From contig NZ_JAEMHK010000014.1 of the NCBI RefSeq assembly GCF_016458235.1, forward strand, positions 105,670-169,669: a DNA stretch of 64,000 nucleotides, written 5' to 3'. Source of the DNA: Geomonas propionica. GTDB taxonomy: Bacteria > Desulfobacterota > Desulfuromonadia > Geobacterales > Geobacteraceae. Below the pieces are notes generated by a model. The model ran no database searches. It was not told where the DNA came from and saw only the letters and a program-made list of their open reading frames with translations. Of the stretch, positions 8,356 through 19,867 are shown one piece after another; within the stretch, counting starts at the first letter, position 1; the number at the start of each line of letters is the position of its first letter. The position numbers and the translations under genes were made by a program.

Positions 8356-8709
8356 ATGGACGAGGTGAAGTTGGAACGGCTAACAGACCCGCAAGGGACA
8401 ACCCTCAAGGTTTCCGGCGGGGTCACCATCTGCGAGGCCCGGGATTTCCGGGAGGCGCTCTTGGCGGCACTTGAGGAGGCGCCGGAGCTGCGGTTGGACG
8501 TCTCCGAGCTGACCGGGATCGATCTGACCGGAATGCAGCTGTTGTGCGCGGCGCACCAGAGTGCACGGCGCCGCGGCAAGGAGCTGCGTGTCTACGACGG
8601 CGGCAACGCCACCTTCCGTGAAGCGGCGAAGGGCGCCGGATTTCAAAGGCACTCCGGGTGTCCGCAAGATCGAGCTTGCAGTTGCATCTGGGTACGAGGA
8701 GAGAGCTAA
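8356..8709 (+). CDS. STAS-domain protein of the chemosensory operon
   Basis: A 117-residue single STAS domain, the fold of anti-sigma-factor antagonists. The phosphoacceptor loop reads LDVSELTGIDLTGMQ, with Thr where many antagonists have Ser. The C-terminal tail RHSGCPQDRACSCIW has paired cysteines often seen in STAS proteins linked to chemotaxis genes. AAGAGGA precedes the ATG. The stop overlaps the cheY start (TAATG), indicating translational coupling. It could modulate CheA or a phosphatase; this is inference. Confidence 0.85.
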   Translation: MDEVKLERLTDPQGTTLKVSGGVTICEARDFREALLAALEEAPELRLDVSELTGIDLTGMQLLCAAHQSARRRGKELRVYDGGNATFREAAKGAGFQRHSGCPQDRACSCIWVRGES

Positions 8710-9074
8710 TGGCCAAAGTGATAATGACAGCGGATGATTCTGCCAGCGTAAGGCAGATGGTGACCTTCACCCTGAAGCAGGGTGGCTACGACGTGGTGGA
8801 GGCCGTGGACGGCAAGGATGCGCTGCAAAAGCTCGCCAGCACCAAGGTGGACATGCTGATCACCGACCTGAACATGCCCAACCTGGACGGCATCGGGCTG
8901 ATCAAGGGGGCGCGGGCGCTGGCCAGCTGCAAATTCATCCCGATCGTCATGCTGACCACGGAGTCCCAGGACTCCAAGAAGCAGGAAGGTAAGGCGGCCG
9001 GCGCCACCGGTTGGATCGTGAAGCCGTTCAAGCCCGAACAACTGATGGCGGTTGTAAAGAAGGTGCTGGGATGA
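8709..9074 (+). CDS. cheY: CheY-like response regulator
   Basis: A 121-residue single receiver domain with the full active site: acidic pair D9-D10, phosphoacceptor D53 in LITDLNMPN, the conserved Thr in MLTTES, and the lysine in WIVKPFKP. It has no output domain, so it acts by binding a target after phosphorylation by the adjacent CheA. The start overlaps the STAS stop by one base, and its TGA overlaps the cheA ATG (ATGA). An upstream in-frame start exists but would enter the STAS gene. Confidence 0.93.
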   Translation: MAKVIMTADDSASVRQMVTFTLKQGGYDVVEAVDGKDALQKLASTKVDMLITDLNMPNLDGIGLIKGARALASCKFIPIVMLTTESQDSKKQEGKAAGATGWIVKPFKPEQLMAVVKKVLG

Positions 9075-11161
9075 CCGACCTTCATCGGCAGGCATTCAAG
9101 GAAGAGGCATACGAACTCCTGACGGAACTGGAGTCTTCGCTGCTGGAGCTTGAGGAGCGGCCCGATGATCAGGACCTGATCGGCCGGGTGTTCCGGGCCA
9201 TGCACACCATCAAGGGGTCCGGCTCCATGTTCGGCTTCGACGACATCGCGAGTTTCACCCACGAGGTGGAAACCGTCTTCGACATGGTGCGCAACGGCAA
9301 GTTGAGCGTCACCAGCCGCTTGGTGAACCTGACCCTGGCGGCCCGGGACCAGATCCGGGCCATGCTGGACGCCGCCGACAGCGGTGCGGCAACCGACCTG
9401 CAGGCGAGTGCTGCCATCATCGTGGGGCTGCGCGAACTGGCGGGCTTCGGCGGCGGCGAGGCGGGAGCGCCCGAGCGGCACGAGGAGGCGGCGCCACCGC
9501 AAAAGGACCCGGTCACCTACCGGATCCGCTTCGTGCCCCCCCGGGACGTCTTCGTCACCGGCACCAACCCCCTGAACCTGCTGGCGGAGATGATGGAGCT
9601 TGGCACCTGCACCGTGGTGGCGCAGACCGGCGGCCTGCCGTCGCTGGAGGAGATAGACCCGGAAGGGTGCTACGTCTACTGGGACGTGATCCTCACCACC
9701 GACCAGGGGGAGAACGCGGTGCGCGACATCTTTATCTTCGTGGAGGATGATTGCGACCTGAAGATCCAGGTGGTGGCAGAGCACAACCGCTACGACGAGC
9801 AGCAGGACTACAAAAAACTCGGGGAGATCCTGCTGGAGCGGGGGGACATCACCACCGACGAGATGACGGCCGTCCTTTCCCGGCAGCGGCGCTTTGGCGA
9901 GCTCGCGGTCTCCGAGGGGATCCTGGACGAAGGGAAGGTTCAGGCCGCCCTGGCGGAACAAAAGCACGTCAAGGAGGTGCGCCAGGAGAAACAGGTGGCG
10001 GACGCCTCCTCCAGCATCCGGGTCCCGGCGGAGCGGCTCGACCTGCTGGTGAACCTGGTGGGAGAGATGGTGACGGTGCAGGCGCGCTTGTCGCAGACCG
10101 CCGCCCATCGCGACGACGCCGATCTCATCGCCATCGCCGAAGAGGTGGAGCGCCTGACCGCGGAATTGCGCGACAGTGCCCTCAACATCCGCATGCTCCC
10201 CATCGGCAGCACCTTCAACAAGTTCAAGCGCCTGGTGCGCGACCTCTCCGCGGAACTGGGCAAGCAGATCGAGATGACCACGGAAGGGGAGGAGACCGAA
10301 CTGGACAAGACCGTGATCGAGAAGTTGAACGATCCGCTGGTGCACCTGATCAGGAACAGCATCGACCACGGCATCGAGCTCCCCGAGGTGCGTGAGGCGG
10401 CCGGGAAACCGGCGCGCGGCACCGTCCACCTTTCGGCGGTCCACTCCGGCGACAGCGTCCTCATCACCATAGCCGACGACGGCGCTGGGCTGGACAAGGA
10501 GGCGATCCGTACCAAGGGGATCGAGCGGGGCATCATCTCGCACAGCGCCGAACTCTCCGAGAAGGAGCTCTTCGGGCTCATCTTCGCTCCCGGCTTCTCC
10601 ACGGCCAAGACGGTCTCGTCGATCTCGGGTCGCGGCGTCGGCATGGACGTCGTGAAGCGGGCCATCGAAGCCCTGCGCGGCAGCATCGACATCACCAGCG
10701 TGCGCGGCCAGGGAACCCGCATCATGGTGAGGATCCCGCTCACCCTGGCCATCATCGAGAGCCTGCTGGTGAAGATCGGCAAGGATGCCTTCATGATGCC
10801 CCTGGCCATGGTCGACGAGTGCGTGGAGCTGACCCGCGAGGACGTGGCGCGCTCCCACGGCAGGAACCTGGCCCGGGTGCGCGGGCACCTGGTACCGTAC
10901 ATACCCTTGCGGGAGCGGTTCGCCATCGCCGGCCCTCCGCCGGAGATCGAGCAGATCGTGATCACCCAGGTCAACGGTACCAGGGTCGGCTTCGTGGTGG
11001 ACCACGTGCTCGGCGAACACCAGACGGTGATCAAGTCTCTCGGGCGCGCCTACAAGGACACCGAGGGAATCTCGGGCGCCACCATCCTGGGGGACGGCTC
11101 CGTGGCGCTGATCCTCGACATCCCGCAACTGGTGCAGGCGGTCGAGACGGAACAGAATTGA
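9071..11161 (+). CDS. cheA: Chemotaxis histidine kinase CheA with an extra internal domain
   Basis: A 696-residue kinase. The N-terminal HPt domain has phosphorylatable H45 in RAMHTIKGSGSMFGF. A P2-like region covers about 155-235. Around 245-300 lies a segment with two LGE-like repeats (KKLGEILLERGDIT and RFGELAVSEGILDEGKV) that resembles the GspE/MshE N-terminal domain and is unusual in CheA. The dimerisation, ATPase (HLIRNSIDHG, ISGRGVGMDVV) and C-terminal CheW-like domains follow. There is no separate cheW in this operon. The start overlaps the cheY stop (ATGA). Confidence 0.94.
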   Translation: MTDLHRQAFKEEAYELLTELESSLLELEERPDDQDLIGRVFRAMHTIKGSGSMFGFDDIASFTHEVETVFDMVRNGKLSVTSRLVNLTLAARDQIRAMLDAADSGAATDLQASAAIIVGLRELAGFGGGEAGAPERHEEAAPPQKDPVTYRIRFVPPRDVFVTGTNPLNLLAEMMELGTCTVVAQTGGLPSLEEIDPEGCYVYWDVILTTDQGENAVRDIFIFVEDDCDLKIQVVAEHNRYDEQQDYKKLGEILLERGDITTDEMTAVLSRQRRFGELAVSEGILDEGKVQAALAEQKHVKEVRQEKQVADASSSIRVPAERLDLLVNLVGEMVTVQARLSQTAAHRDDADLIAIAEEVERLTAELRDSALNIRMLPIGSTFNKFKRLVRDLSAELGKQIEMTTEGEETELDKTVIEKLNDPLVHLIRNSIDHGIELPEVREAAGKPARGTVHLSAVHSGDSVLITIADDGAGLDKEAIRTKGIERGIISHSAELSEKELFGLIFAPGFSTAKTVSSISGRGVGMDVVKRAIEALRGSIDITSVRGQGTRIMVRIPLTLAIIESLLVKIGKDAFMMPLAMVDECVELTREDVARSHGRNLARVRGHLVPYIPLRERFAIAGPPPEIEQIVITQVNGTRVGFVVDHVLGEHQTVIKSLGRAYKDTEGISGATILGDGSVALILDIPQLVQAVETEQN

Positions 11162-11185
11162 CGAGTAGGGGAGGGCGTAGCGCCT

Positions 11186-12064
11186 ATGCAAGCAGCGAGG
11201 GCCGTTAACATGGTAGAACCAGGCGTCATCGAGCACAGCGCAGCACTGTCGGCGCGCGACTTCGGCAGGCTGAGCCGGTTTATCTACGATACCTGCGGCA
11301 TCAAGATGCCGGACGTGAAGAAAACCATGCTGGAGGCGCGTCTGCAGAAGAGGCTGAGGACCCTGGGTATCCACAGCTTCACCGAGTACTGCGACTTTCT
11401 CTTTTCCCCCGAGGGGATGGAGAAGGAACTGGTGCAGATGCTGGACATGGTCACCACCAACAAGACCGACTTCTTCCGGGAGCCGGACCATTTCCATTAC
11501 CTGACCCAGACCGTGCTTCCCGAATGGGTGAAACGGCACCCGGGCCTCACGCTTTCCATCTGGAGCGCCGGGTGCTCCTCCGGGGAGGAACCCTACACCC
11601 TGTGCATGGTGCTCTCCGAATTCGCCCTGCGTAACCCCGGGTTCGACTTCAGGATCCTCGCCACCGACATCTCCACTCGCGTGCTGGAAAAGGCCAAGAC
11701 GGCGATCTACACCGAGAGCCAGGTGGAGCCGGTCCCCATGGATCTCAAGAAAAAGTACCTGTTGCGCAGCAAGGACCGCTCCAGCGGCATCGTGCGCATC
11801 GTCCCGGAGTTGCGCGAGAAGGTGCGCTTTCGCCGCCTCAATTTCATGGACGACGACTTCGGCATGCGCGAGCAGTTGGACATCATCTTCTGCCGCAACG
11901 TCATCATCTATTTTGATCGCCCCACCCAGGAGAAGCTGCTGCAGCGCTTCCACCGCCAGATGAAGCCGGGCGCCTTCATCTTCATGGGGCACTCGGAGAC
12001 CCTGAGCGGCCTCGACGTCCCGTTGGCGAGCGTCTATCCCACGGTCTATCGAAGGCCCAAGTGA
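11186..12064 (+). CDS. cheR: Chemotaxis protein methyltransferase CheR
   Basis: A 292-residue SAM-dependent methyltransferase that methylates glutamates of MCP-type proteins. An N-terminal helical domain (about 10-85) is followed by the catalytic domain with the SAM loop SAGCSSGEEPYTL and ATDIS, and CRNVIIYFD near the end. GGGGAGGG lies about 10 nt before the ATG. With CheB and CheD in the same operon it gives this pathway its own adaptation system. Its substrate is presumably the soluble MCP-like protein encoded upstream. Confidence 0.94.
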   Translation: MQAARAVNMVEPGVIEHSAALSARDFGRLSRFIYDTCGIKMPDVKKTMLEARLQKRLRTLGIHSFTEYCDFLFSPEGMEKELVQMLDMVTTNKTDFFREPDHFHYLTQTVLPEWVKRHPGLTLSIWSAGCSSGEEPYTLCMVLSEFALRNPGFDFRILATDISTRVLEKAKTAIYTESQVEPVPMDLKKKYLLRSKDRSSGIVRIVPELREKVRFRRLNFMDDDFGMREQLDIIFCRNVIIYFDRPTQEKLLQRFHRQMKPGAFIFMGHSETLSGLDVPLASVYPTVYRRPK

Positions 12065-12558
12065 TCGCGCCGACCCAGGGCAAGGTCGCCTTCCTGAAAC
12101 CGGGCCAGATAATGGTAAGCTCTGAGCCTGTGCTGGTGACGACCCTGCTTGGATCCTGCGTCGCGGTCACCATTTTCAATTATCGGCTCCGGCTGGGAGC
12201 CATCTGTCACGCCCAACTGCCGGGCAACGGAGATCGCTTCGATGGCACGCAGGACGGCCATCGCGGCAAGTACGTCGATACCGCCATCAGGGAGATGCTG
12301 GAGCGGCTGCTGCACCGGGGGGCGTTGCGCGGGGAGCTAGAGGCCAAGGTTTTCGGCGGCGCCGACATGTTCGATGCCCGCGGCAGGCTGCGCACCGTGG
12401 GGCGGCAGAACTCGGAGATGGCGCTCAGGGTGCTGGAGCATGAGGCGGTCAGGGTGGCCAAGCAGGACCTGGGAGGGGAATGCGGCAGAAAGATCATCTT
12501 CCACTCCCACACCGGAGAGGTTCTTCTGAAGCGCATGAGAAAATCAGGGGGTTGTTAG
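12061..12558 (+). CDS. cheD: Chemoreceptor glutamine deamidase CheD
   Basis: A 165-residue CheD that deamidates receptor glutamines. The catalytic triad spacing is intact: T27, C33 (in LLGSCVAV) and H50 (in GAICHAQLP), the same 6- and 17-residue gaps as the characterised Thermotoga enzyme (T21, C27, H44). It starts with GTG overlapping the cheR stop (GTGA). The stop directly abuts the cheB ATG, so the genes are translated as a unit. Confidence 0.93.
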   Translation: MIAPTQGKVAFLKPGQIMVSSEPVLVTTLLGSCVAVTIFNYRLRLGAICHAQLPGNGDRFDGTQDGHRGKYVDTAIREMLERLLHRGALRGELEAKVFGGADMFDARGRLRTVGRQNSEMALRVLEHEAVRVAKQDLGGECGRKIIFHSHTGEVLLKRMRKSGGC

Positions 12559-13626
12559 ATGCCCAAGAAGATAAAGGTACTGATCGTGGACGACTCGGCC
12601 GTGGTGCGTCAGACCATGGTGGAAATCCTCTCCTCCGACCCGCAGATCGAGGTGATGTCTACCGCAGGCGACCCCTTCATCGCGGCGGAGCGGATCAGGC
12701 AGGAAGTTCCGGACGTGATCACCCTCGATGTCGAGATGCCCAGGATGGACGGGATCACCTTCCTGCACAAGATCATGAGCCAGCATCCCATCCCGGTGGT
12801 GATGTGTTCCAGCCTGACCGAAAAGGGATCGGAGACCGCCCTGAAGGCGCTGGAGTACGGCGCGGTGGAGATCATCCAGAAGCCGCGGCTGGGGACCAAG
12901 GCCTTTCTGGAAGAGTCCCGGGTGAGGATCTGCGACGCGGTGAAGGCGGCGAGCCAGGCCCGGTTGCGGCGCGTTTCCGCTGTGCCCCACCAGGTGGCGC
13001 CCAAGCTCACCGCCGACGTGATCATGGAAAAGCCCAAGACCCAGGCGATGATGCAGACCACCGAGAAAGTTGTGGTGGTCGGCGCCTCGACGGGGGGGAC
13101 CGAGGCGTTGCGGACCTTTCTCGAATCGCTGCCGGCGGACTGCCCCGGGATCGTCATCGTGCAGCACATGCCGGAGGGATTCACCCGCGCCTTCTCGCAG
13201 AGGCTGGACGGCCTGTGCCGGATCACCGTCAAGGAGGCGGAGAACAACGACACCGTGGTGCGCGGCCGGGCCCTGATCGCCCCGGGCAACCATCACCTGC
13301 TCTTGAAGCGCAGCGGCGCGCGTTACTACGTGGAGATCAAGGACGGGCCGCTGGTGTCGCGCCACCGCCCCTCGGTGGACGTCCTGTTCCGCTCCGCCGC
13401 CCGTTATGCGGGCAAGAACGCGGTGGGGGTGATCATGACCGGCATGGGGGACGACGGCGCCCACGGCATGCTGGAGATGAAGCAGGCCGGTGCCCTGAAC
13501 GTCGCCCAGGACGAGGCGAGCTGCATCGTTTTCGGGATGCCCAACGAAGCGATCAAGCTGGGAGGCGTCGATTACATCCGCCCCCTGGACGCCATCAGCC
13601 GGGAAGTGCTGAAGCTGTGCAACTAG
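12559..13626 (+). CDS. cheB: Chemotaxis methylesterase CheB
   Basis: A 355-residue response regulator/methylesterase. The receiver domain has D11-D12 and phosphoacceptor D57 in [11 protein letters not shown]. After a linker (about 130-165) the esterase domain shows catalytic S177 in GASTGGT, H203 in VQHMPEGFT and D299 in MGDDGAHGM, spaced as in E. coli CheB. It removes methyl groups added by CheR and closes the operon. The next gene lies past a repeat element. Confidence 0.95.
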   Translation: MPKKIKVLIVDDSAVVRQTMVEILSSDPQIEVMSTAGDPFIAAERIRQEVPDVITLDVEMPRMDGITFLHKIMSQHPIPVVMCSSLTEKGSETALKALEYGAVEIIQKPRLGTKAFLEESRVRICDAVKAASQARLRRVSAVPHQVAPKLTADVIMEKPKTQAMMQTTEKVVVVGASTGGTEALRTFLESLPADCPGIVIVQHMPEGFTRAFSQRLDGLCRITVKEAENNDTVVRGRALIAPGNHHLLLKRSGARYYVEIKDGPLVSRHRPSVDVLFRSAARYAGKNAVGVIMTGMGDDGAHGMLEMKQAGALNVAQDEASCIVFGMPNEAIKLGGVDYIRPLDAISREVLKLCN

Positions 13627-13640
13627 ACGGCTAAACGGCC

Positions 13641-13776
13641 GTTCAACGTTCAACGTTCGACGTTGGGCTGTTGTGCGGTGGCCGAACTTTTCCTCGCTAC
13701 GGGTATCGTTGCAGTCACAGTGCAGGTGGGCCAGGGAGAGGGTAATATCGAAACGTTGAACGTTGAACCTTGAACG
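13641..13776. repeat. AACGTT-type inverted-repeat element, copy A
   Basis: Tandem GTTCAACGTTCAACGTTCG words at 13641-13664 face the complement (AACGTTGAACGTTGAACC) at about 13752-13776. The middle is about 90 bp. A second copy lies at 15982-16116. This is a different family from the GGGATAAAA iteron elements. Confidence 0.8.
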
Positions 13777-13792
13777 GGTGTTAGGGGTAGAC

Positions 13793-15028
13793 ATGGTTGA
13801 GGAAAAGTTCTTTCTGGGGCGCCAGCCCATTCTGGACCGGACCCAGCAGATCATGGGGTTCGAGCTCCTGTTCCGCTCGCAGGAGAGCCTGAACGTGGCC
13901 AACATCCTCGATGTGCAGGCGGCCAGCGCCAGCGTCATCGTGAACGCGCTGACCCAGTTCGGCATCCAGGACGTGCTCGGGCGCCACAAGGGCTTCTTCA
14001 ACGTTACCCGCGAAGTGCTGATGAGCGACGCGGTGGAACTGCTGCCCAAGGACCGCGTGGTGATCGAGCTCTTGGAAAGCATCGTCGCCGACGACGAGGT
14101 CTTCGACCGTTGCCGCTCCCTCAAAAGACAGGGGTTCAGCCTCGCCCTGGACGACCACGTCTACTCTCCCGAATTCCACGACATCTATCCCCTGGTCGAC
14201 ATAGTGAAGGTCGACGTGCTGGAAACGCCGGCAGAGTCGTTGCCGGAGATGGTCGAAAAGCTCAGAAAGTGGCGCCTCACCCTTTTGGCCGAAAAAGTCG
14301 AGAACGCGGAGCACTACAAGTTCTGCTCGCAGCTCGGCTTTGACCTGTTCCAGGGCTACTATTTCGCCCGCCCGGTGGTGCTCAGACAGAACAAGATCGA
14401 CATCGGCAAGATCACCATGATGCAGCTTATGAAGCAGGTGATGGCTGATGCCGAGTGGGGCGAGATCGAGGAGACCTTCAAGCAGAACCCAGGGCTCACC
14501 TACAACCTGCTGCGCCTGGTGAATTCGGTCGCCATCGGGCTTCGTGTACGCATCAAGACCCTGCGCCATGCCCTGACCGTGCTCGGGCTGGAGCAGCTCA
14601 AGCGCTGGATCACCCTCGCCCTGTACGCCAGCAACGATCAAAACGGCGTGCAAAGCCCGCTTTTGGAGATGGCGGCCACCCGCGGCAAACTGATGGAACT
14701 GCTCCTCATCGCCTCGCGGGGGCGGGGTGCCGCGGAGCTCGCGGACCAGGGCTTCATGGTCGGCATCCTCTCGCTCATCGACGTGCTCTTCGAGGATCCC
14801 ATGGAAGAACTGGTCGGTAAGCTGAACCTGGTGGAGAACGTGAAGAGCGCGCTTTTGCACCGCGAGGGGGACCTGGGTTCCCTCCTGGTGCTGGCCGAGT
14901 TTCTGGAGCAGGCCGATTTCGCCGCGGTGAGCGAGCAGTTGGATATCTGCGAACTGGAACTGGACCAACTTCTCTCCGCCCAGCTGGAGACCTTCTCGTG
15001 GGCCGACAAGCTGAGCGCATCCCTCTAA
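13793..15028 (+). CDS. EAL-like/HDOD signalling protein (YuxH family)
   Basis: A 411-residue two-domain protein. The N-terminal half is an EAL-like domain (FFLGRQPILDRTQQ, GFELLFRS) in which the EAL signature is replaced, so c-di-GMP hydrolysis is unlikely. The C-terminal half (about 200-400) is an HDOD domain (LLRLVNSVAIGL, ALTVLGLEQLKRWITL). Such proteins act as scaffolds in c-di-GMP or motility signalling. I prefer ATG 13793, preceded by AGGGG. GTG at 13778 and TTG at 13763 are in frame but fall inside or beside the repeat arm. Confidence 0.85.
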   Translation: MVEEKFFLGRQPILDRTQQIMGFELLFRSQESLNVANILDVQAASASVIVNALTQFGIQDVLGRHKGFFNVTREVLMSDAVELLPKDRVVIELLESIVADDEVFDRCRSLKRQGFSLALDDHVYSPEFHDIYPLVDIVKVDVLETPAESLPEMVEKLRKWRLTLLAEKVENAEHYKFCSQLGFDLFQGYYFARPVVLRQNKIDIGKITMMQLMKQVMADAEWGEIEETFKQNPGLTYNLLRLVNSVAIGLRVRIKTLRHALTVLGLEQLKRWITLALYASNDQNGVQSPLLEMAATRGKLMELLLIASRGRGAAELADQGFMVGILSLIDVLFEDPMEELVGKLNLVENVKSALLHREGDLGSLLVLAEFLEQADFAAVSEQLDICELELDQLLSAQLETFSWADKLSASL

Positions 15029-15223
15029 TTTCACTCCTTGACACGAACCTTTCTTTTGATGTAACTTGTTTCGTCCCGCCAGACAAGGGACGGAGCCAGG
15101 GTTCAGGCTGCGCTCCACCGGCTAAAATCGAAGCAAAAGCCAGCCACCAAAAATCACCAAACCACAACCGTAACAAGGACTCTATGCCGGCCTCGACCGG
15201 TGCGGGTCGTACTGAGACGCCAA

Positions 15224-15979
15224 ATGAAAATAACCGCGGTAATTCCCGCCAGGTATGCTTCTACGCGTTTTGAGGGTAAGGCATTGGCGGACATCATGGG
15301 TAAACCCATGGTGCAGCATGTGTATGAGCGTACCTTGAAGGCCAACCTCGTTTCCGAGGTGATCGTGGCGACCGACGACGAGCGGATCGCCGCGGCGGTG
15401 CGCGCTTTTGGCGGTCGCGTGGAGATGACCTCGGCGGACCATGAGACCGGGACCGACCGACTGGCCGAAGTGGCGGGAAGGCTCGATGCCGACATCATCG
15501 TCAACGTGCAGGGGGACGAGCCGCTTATCGATCCCGCCATGATCGACCAGGCCATCGCTCCGATGCTGGAAGACCCGTCCATCCCGATGGCGACCCTCAA
15601 GTGCCGCATCAGGACGCTGCACGATTTCCTTTCGCCCAACGTGGTGAAGGTGGTAGCCGACCCCAAGGGGAACGTGCTCTACTTCTCCCGTTCGCCGCTG
15701 CCGTTTTTCCGCGACAAGTGGAACGACCTGAAGGACGACGCCTTCTGCTGCGGCAAGCTTTTGTGCTACAAGCACGTGGGGCTCTACGTGTACCGCAGGG
15801 AGTTCCTGCCGGTTTTCGCCGCGCTGCCGCCGAGCTACCTGGAGATGGCGGAGAAGCTCGAGCAGTTGCGGGTTCTGGAGAACGGCTACCGCATCAGGAT
15901 CGTCGAGACCGAGTGCGAGTCGATAGGGGTGGACACCCCGGCCGACCTAGAGAAGGTGCTGGCCAAATTAAAAGGCTAA
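15224..15979 (+). CDS. kdsB: 3-deoxy-manno-octulosonate cytidylyltransferase
   Basis: A 251-residue CMP-Kdo synthetase that activates Kdo with CTP for LPS inner-core synthesis. The nucleotide-binding N-terminus [15 protein letters not shown] and the [10 protein letters not shown] motif are characteristic. ATG 15224 gives the standard [10 protein letters not shown] start; GTG 15200 would add eight residues. The following gene makes CTP, its substrate. It is the first gene of the Kdo cluster. Confidence 0.95.
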   Translation: MKITAVIPARYASTRFEGKALADIMGKPMVQHVYERTLKANLVSEVIVATDDERIAAAVRAFGGRVEMTSADHETGTDRLAEVAGRLDADIIVNVQGDEPLIDPAMIDQAIAPMLEDPSIPMATLKCRIRTLHDFLSPNVVKVVADPKGNVLYFSRSPLPFFRDKWNDLKDDAFCCGKLLCYKHVGLYVYRREFLPVFAALPPSYLEMAEKLEQLRVLENGYRIRIVETECESIGVDTPADLEKVLAKLKG

Positions 15980-15981
15980 AC

Positions 15982-17847
<1,866 letters not shown>

Positions 17848-17879
17848 GTTTTTGGTTTCGACGACTAAAGGAGTAGATC

Positions 17880-18704
17880 ATGGTCCATGAGGTCTCTGTA
17901 GGTAACATCAAGATTGGCGGCAACAGGCCGCTCGCGCTGGTCGCAGGCCCCTGCGTGATAGAGAACGAATCGGCGACGCTGCGTCACGCGGAGCGCCTGA
18001 TGAGCATCTGCAACGGTGTCGGCATCCCGCTGATCTTTAAAGCCTCCTACGACAAGGCCAACCGCACCTCGGTCACCGCCTTCCGCGGTCCCGGCATGGA
18101 AGAGGGGCTGAGGATCCTGGCCAAGGTGAAGGAAGCGCTGGGCGTTCCGGTCCTCTCCGACATCCATTCCATCGAGCAGGTGGAACCGGCGGCCGACGTG
18201 CTCGACGTGCTGCAGATCCCGGCCTTTCTCTGCCGCCAGACCGATCTCCTGGTCGCCGCCGCCAAGACCGGCAAGGTCATCAACGTGAAGAAGGGGCAGT
18301 TCCTGGCGCCGTGGGACATGAAGAACGTGGTCGGCAAGATCCGCTCCTGCGAGAACGAGAACATCATCCTCACCGAGCGTGGCGCCTCCTTTGGCTACAA
18401 CAACCTCGTGGTCGACATGCGCAGCTTCCCCATCATGCGCTCCACCGGCTACCCTGTGATCTTCGACGCCACCCACAGCGTCCAGCTTCCGGGTGGTGAG
18501 GGTACCTCGTCCGGCGGCCAGCGTGAGTACGTGGAATTTCTCTCCCGCGCGGCGGTCGCAGCCGGTATCGACGGCATCTTCATGGAAGTGCATGAGGACC
18601 CGGAGCGCGCCCTGTGCGACGGACCGAACTCCGTGCGCCTGGACGACCTGCCGGCACTTTTGAACAAGCTCAAAGCCATCGATGCCATCGCAAAACAGGC
18701 GTAA
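17880..18704 (+). CDS. kdsA: 3-deoxy-8-phosphooctulonate synthase
   Basis: A 274-residue aldolase that joins arabinose-5-phosphate and PEP to give Kdo-8-phosphate. Typical segments are LVAGPCVIE near the start, [23 protein letters not shown] and [15 protein letters not shown] precedes the ATG. It belongs with kdsB, kdsD and kdsC. Confidence 0.97.
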   Translation: MVHEVSVGNIKIGGNRPLALVAGPCVIENESATLRHAERLMSICNGVGIPLIFKASYDKANRTSVTAFRGPGMEEGLRILAKVKEALGVPVLSDIHSIEQVEPAADVLDVLQIPAFLCRQTDLLVAAAKTGKVINVKKGQFLAPWDMKNVVGKIRSCENENIILTERGASFGYNNLVVDMRSFPIMRSTGYPVIFDATHSVQLPGGEGTSSGGQREYVEFLSRAAVAAGIDGIFMEVHEDPERALCDGPNSVRLDDLPALLNKLKAIDAIAKQA

Positions 18705-18714
18705 AGAAAAGCAT

Positions 18715-18863
18715 TCAAACAGGGATGAAGGGGATGAAAGGGATAACTACAGAAAAGCGATCTTAACGCAAAGCCGCAAAGGCGCTAACAAAGATCGTTT
18801 CGGGTTAAACCCAAATCCTTTGTCTTCAAGTTTTTATCCCTTTTATCCCTTTTATCCCTGTTA
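18715..18863. repeat. Iteron inverted-repeat element, copy 4
   Basis: Left arm 18715-18746 (AAACAGGGATGAAGGGG and on), right arm 18831-18863 (TTTATCCCTTTTATCCC and on, ending CCCTGTTAA). The core at 18762-18788 has ACGCAAAGCCGCAAAGGCGC. It lies between kdsA and kdsD. Confidence 0.88.
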
Positions 18864-18894
18864 ATACGGGTTTTGTCTTTGCAAGGAGTTGATC

Positions 18895-19860
18895 TTGATT
18901 TTAGAAGAAGCGAAGCGGGTAATCAGAGTCGAGGCTGAAGCGCTTTTGAACCTGGAGGCGTCCATCGACCGGACCTTTGAGAAGGCCGTGGAGATGATCC
19001 TCAACACCACCGGCCGCGTCGTCGTAACCGGCATGGGCAAATCGGGCCTCATCGGCCAGAAGATCGCCTCCACCATGGCTTCGACCGGAACCCCCGCCTT
19101 TTTCCTTCACCCCGCGGAAGGGATCCACGGCGACCTGGGCATGATCATGAAGGGGGATGTCGTCATCGCCATCTCCAACTCCGGCGAGACCGACGAGGTG
19201 GTGCGCATCCTCCCGATCATCAAGCGACTGGGGGCAACCCTGATCGCCATGGCCGGCAACCCCAACTCCACCCTGGCCAAAAGCGGCGACATCTTCCTCG
19301 ACATCTCCGTGAAGGAGGAGGCCTGCCCGCTGGGGCTCGCCCCGACCGCATCCACCACGGTGACCCTCGCCATGGGCGACGCCATCGCCGTGGCGCTCCT
19401 GGTGAGCCGCGGCTTCAAGGCTGAGGACTTCGCCATGTTCCATCCCGGCGGTGCGCTGGGGCGGAGGCTCTTGCTGAAGGTCGAGGACATCATGCACTCG
19501 GGCGAGGGGCTCCCGCTGGTCGGCTCCGAGACCCTTATGCGCGAAGCGCTCTTCACCATCACCTCCAAGGGGCTGGGCATCACCGGTGTCACCTCCGAAG
19601 ACGGCGCCCTGGTCGGCGTCATCACCGACGGCGACCTGCGCCGGGCCCTGGGCCAGGGGCTCGATATCATCAACCTGCCTGCCTCGGCGCTGATGAAGAA
19701 AGGGCCCAAGCGGATCCGTCGCGACGAACTGGCGGCGCGCGCCCTGCAGCAGATGGAGCAGTATTCCATCACCTCGCTCTTCGTCTTTTCCGACGACAAC
19801 GCCACCGCCCCGGTCGGCGTCGTGCACCTGCACGACCTCTTGAAGGCCGGCATCGCGTAA
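18895..19860 (+). CDS. kdsD: Arabinose-5-phosphate isomerase (KpsF/GutQ type)
   Basis: A 321-residue isomerase making arabinose-5-phosphate from ribulose-5-phosphate for Kdo. The SIS domain (about 30-170) has MGKSGLIGQKIASTMAS and HPAEGIHGDLGM, and two CBS domains fill the C-terminal third (MREALFTITSKGLGITGV; GVITDGDLRRAL). I chose TTG 18895 because AAGGAG sits 6 nt upstream; TTG 18889 directly abuts the same AAGGAG, which is too close. Confidence 0.93.
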   Translation: MILEEAKRVIRVEAEALLNLEASIDRTFEKAVEMILNTTGRVVVTGMGKSGLIGQKIASTMASTGTPAFFLHPAEGIHGDLGMIMKGDVVIAISNSGETDEVVRILPIIKRLGATLIAMAGNPNSTLAKSGDIFLDISVKEEACPLGLAPTASTTVTLAMGDAIAVALLVSRGFKAEDFAMFHPGGALGRRLLLKVEDIMHSGEGLPLVGSETLMREALFTITSKGLGITGVTSEDGALVGVITDGDLRRALGQGLDIINLPASALMKKGPKRIRRDELAARALQQMEQYSITSLFVFSDDNATAPVGVVHLHDLLKAGIA

Positions 19861-19867
19861 CCAAGCA

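Noticed and set aside
8786..11992. Very long (over 1000 codons) open frame antisense to cheY, cheA and cheR
   Set aside because: High-GC codon bias on the plus strand keeps the antisense frame open; its His/Asp/Gln-rich translation has no domain and the plus-strand genes are certain.
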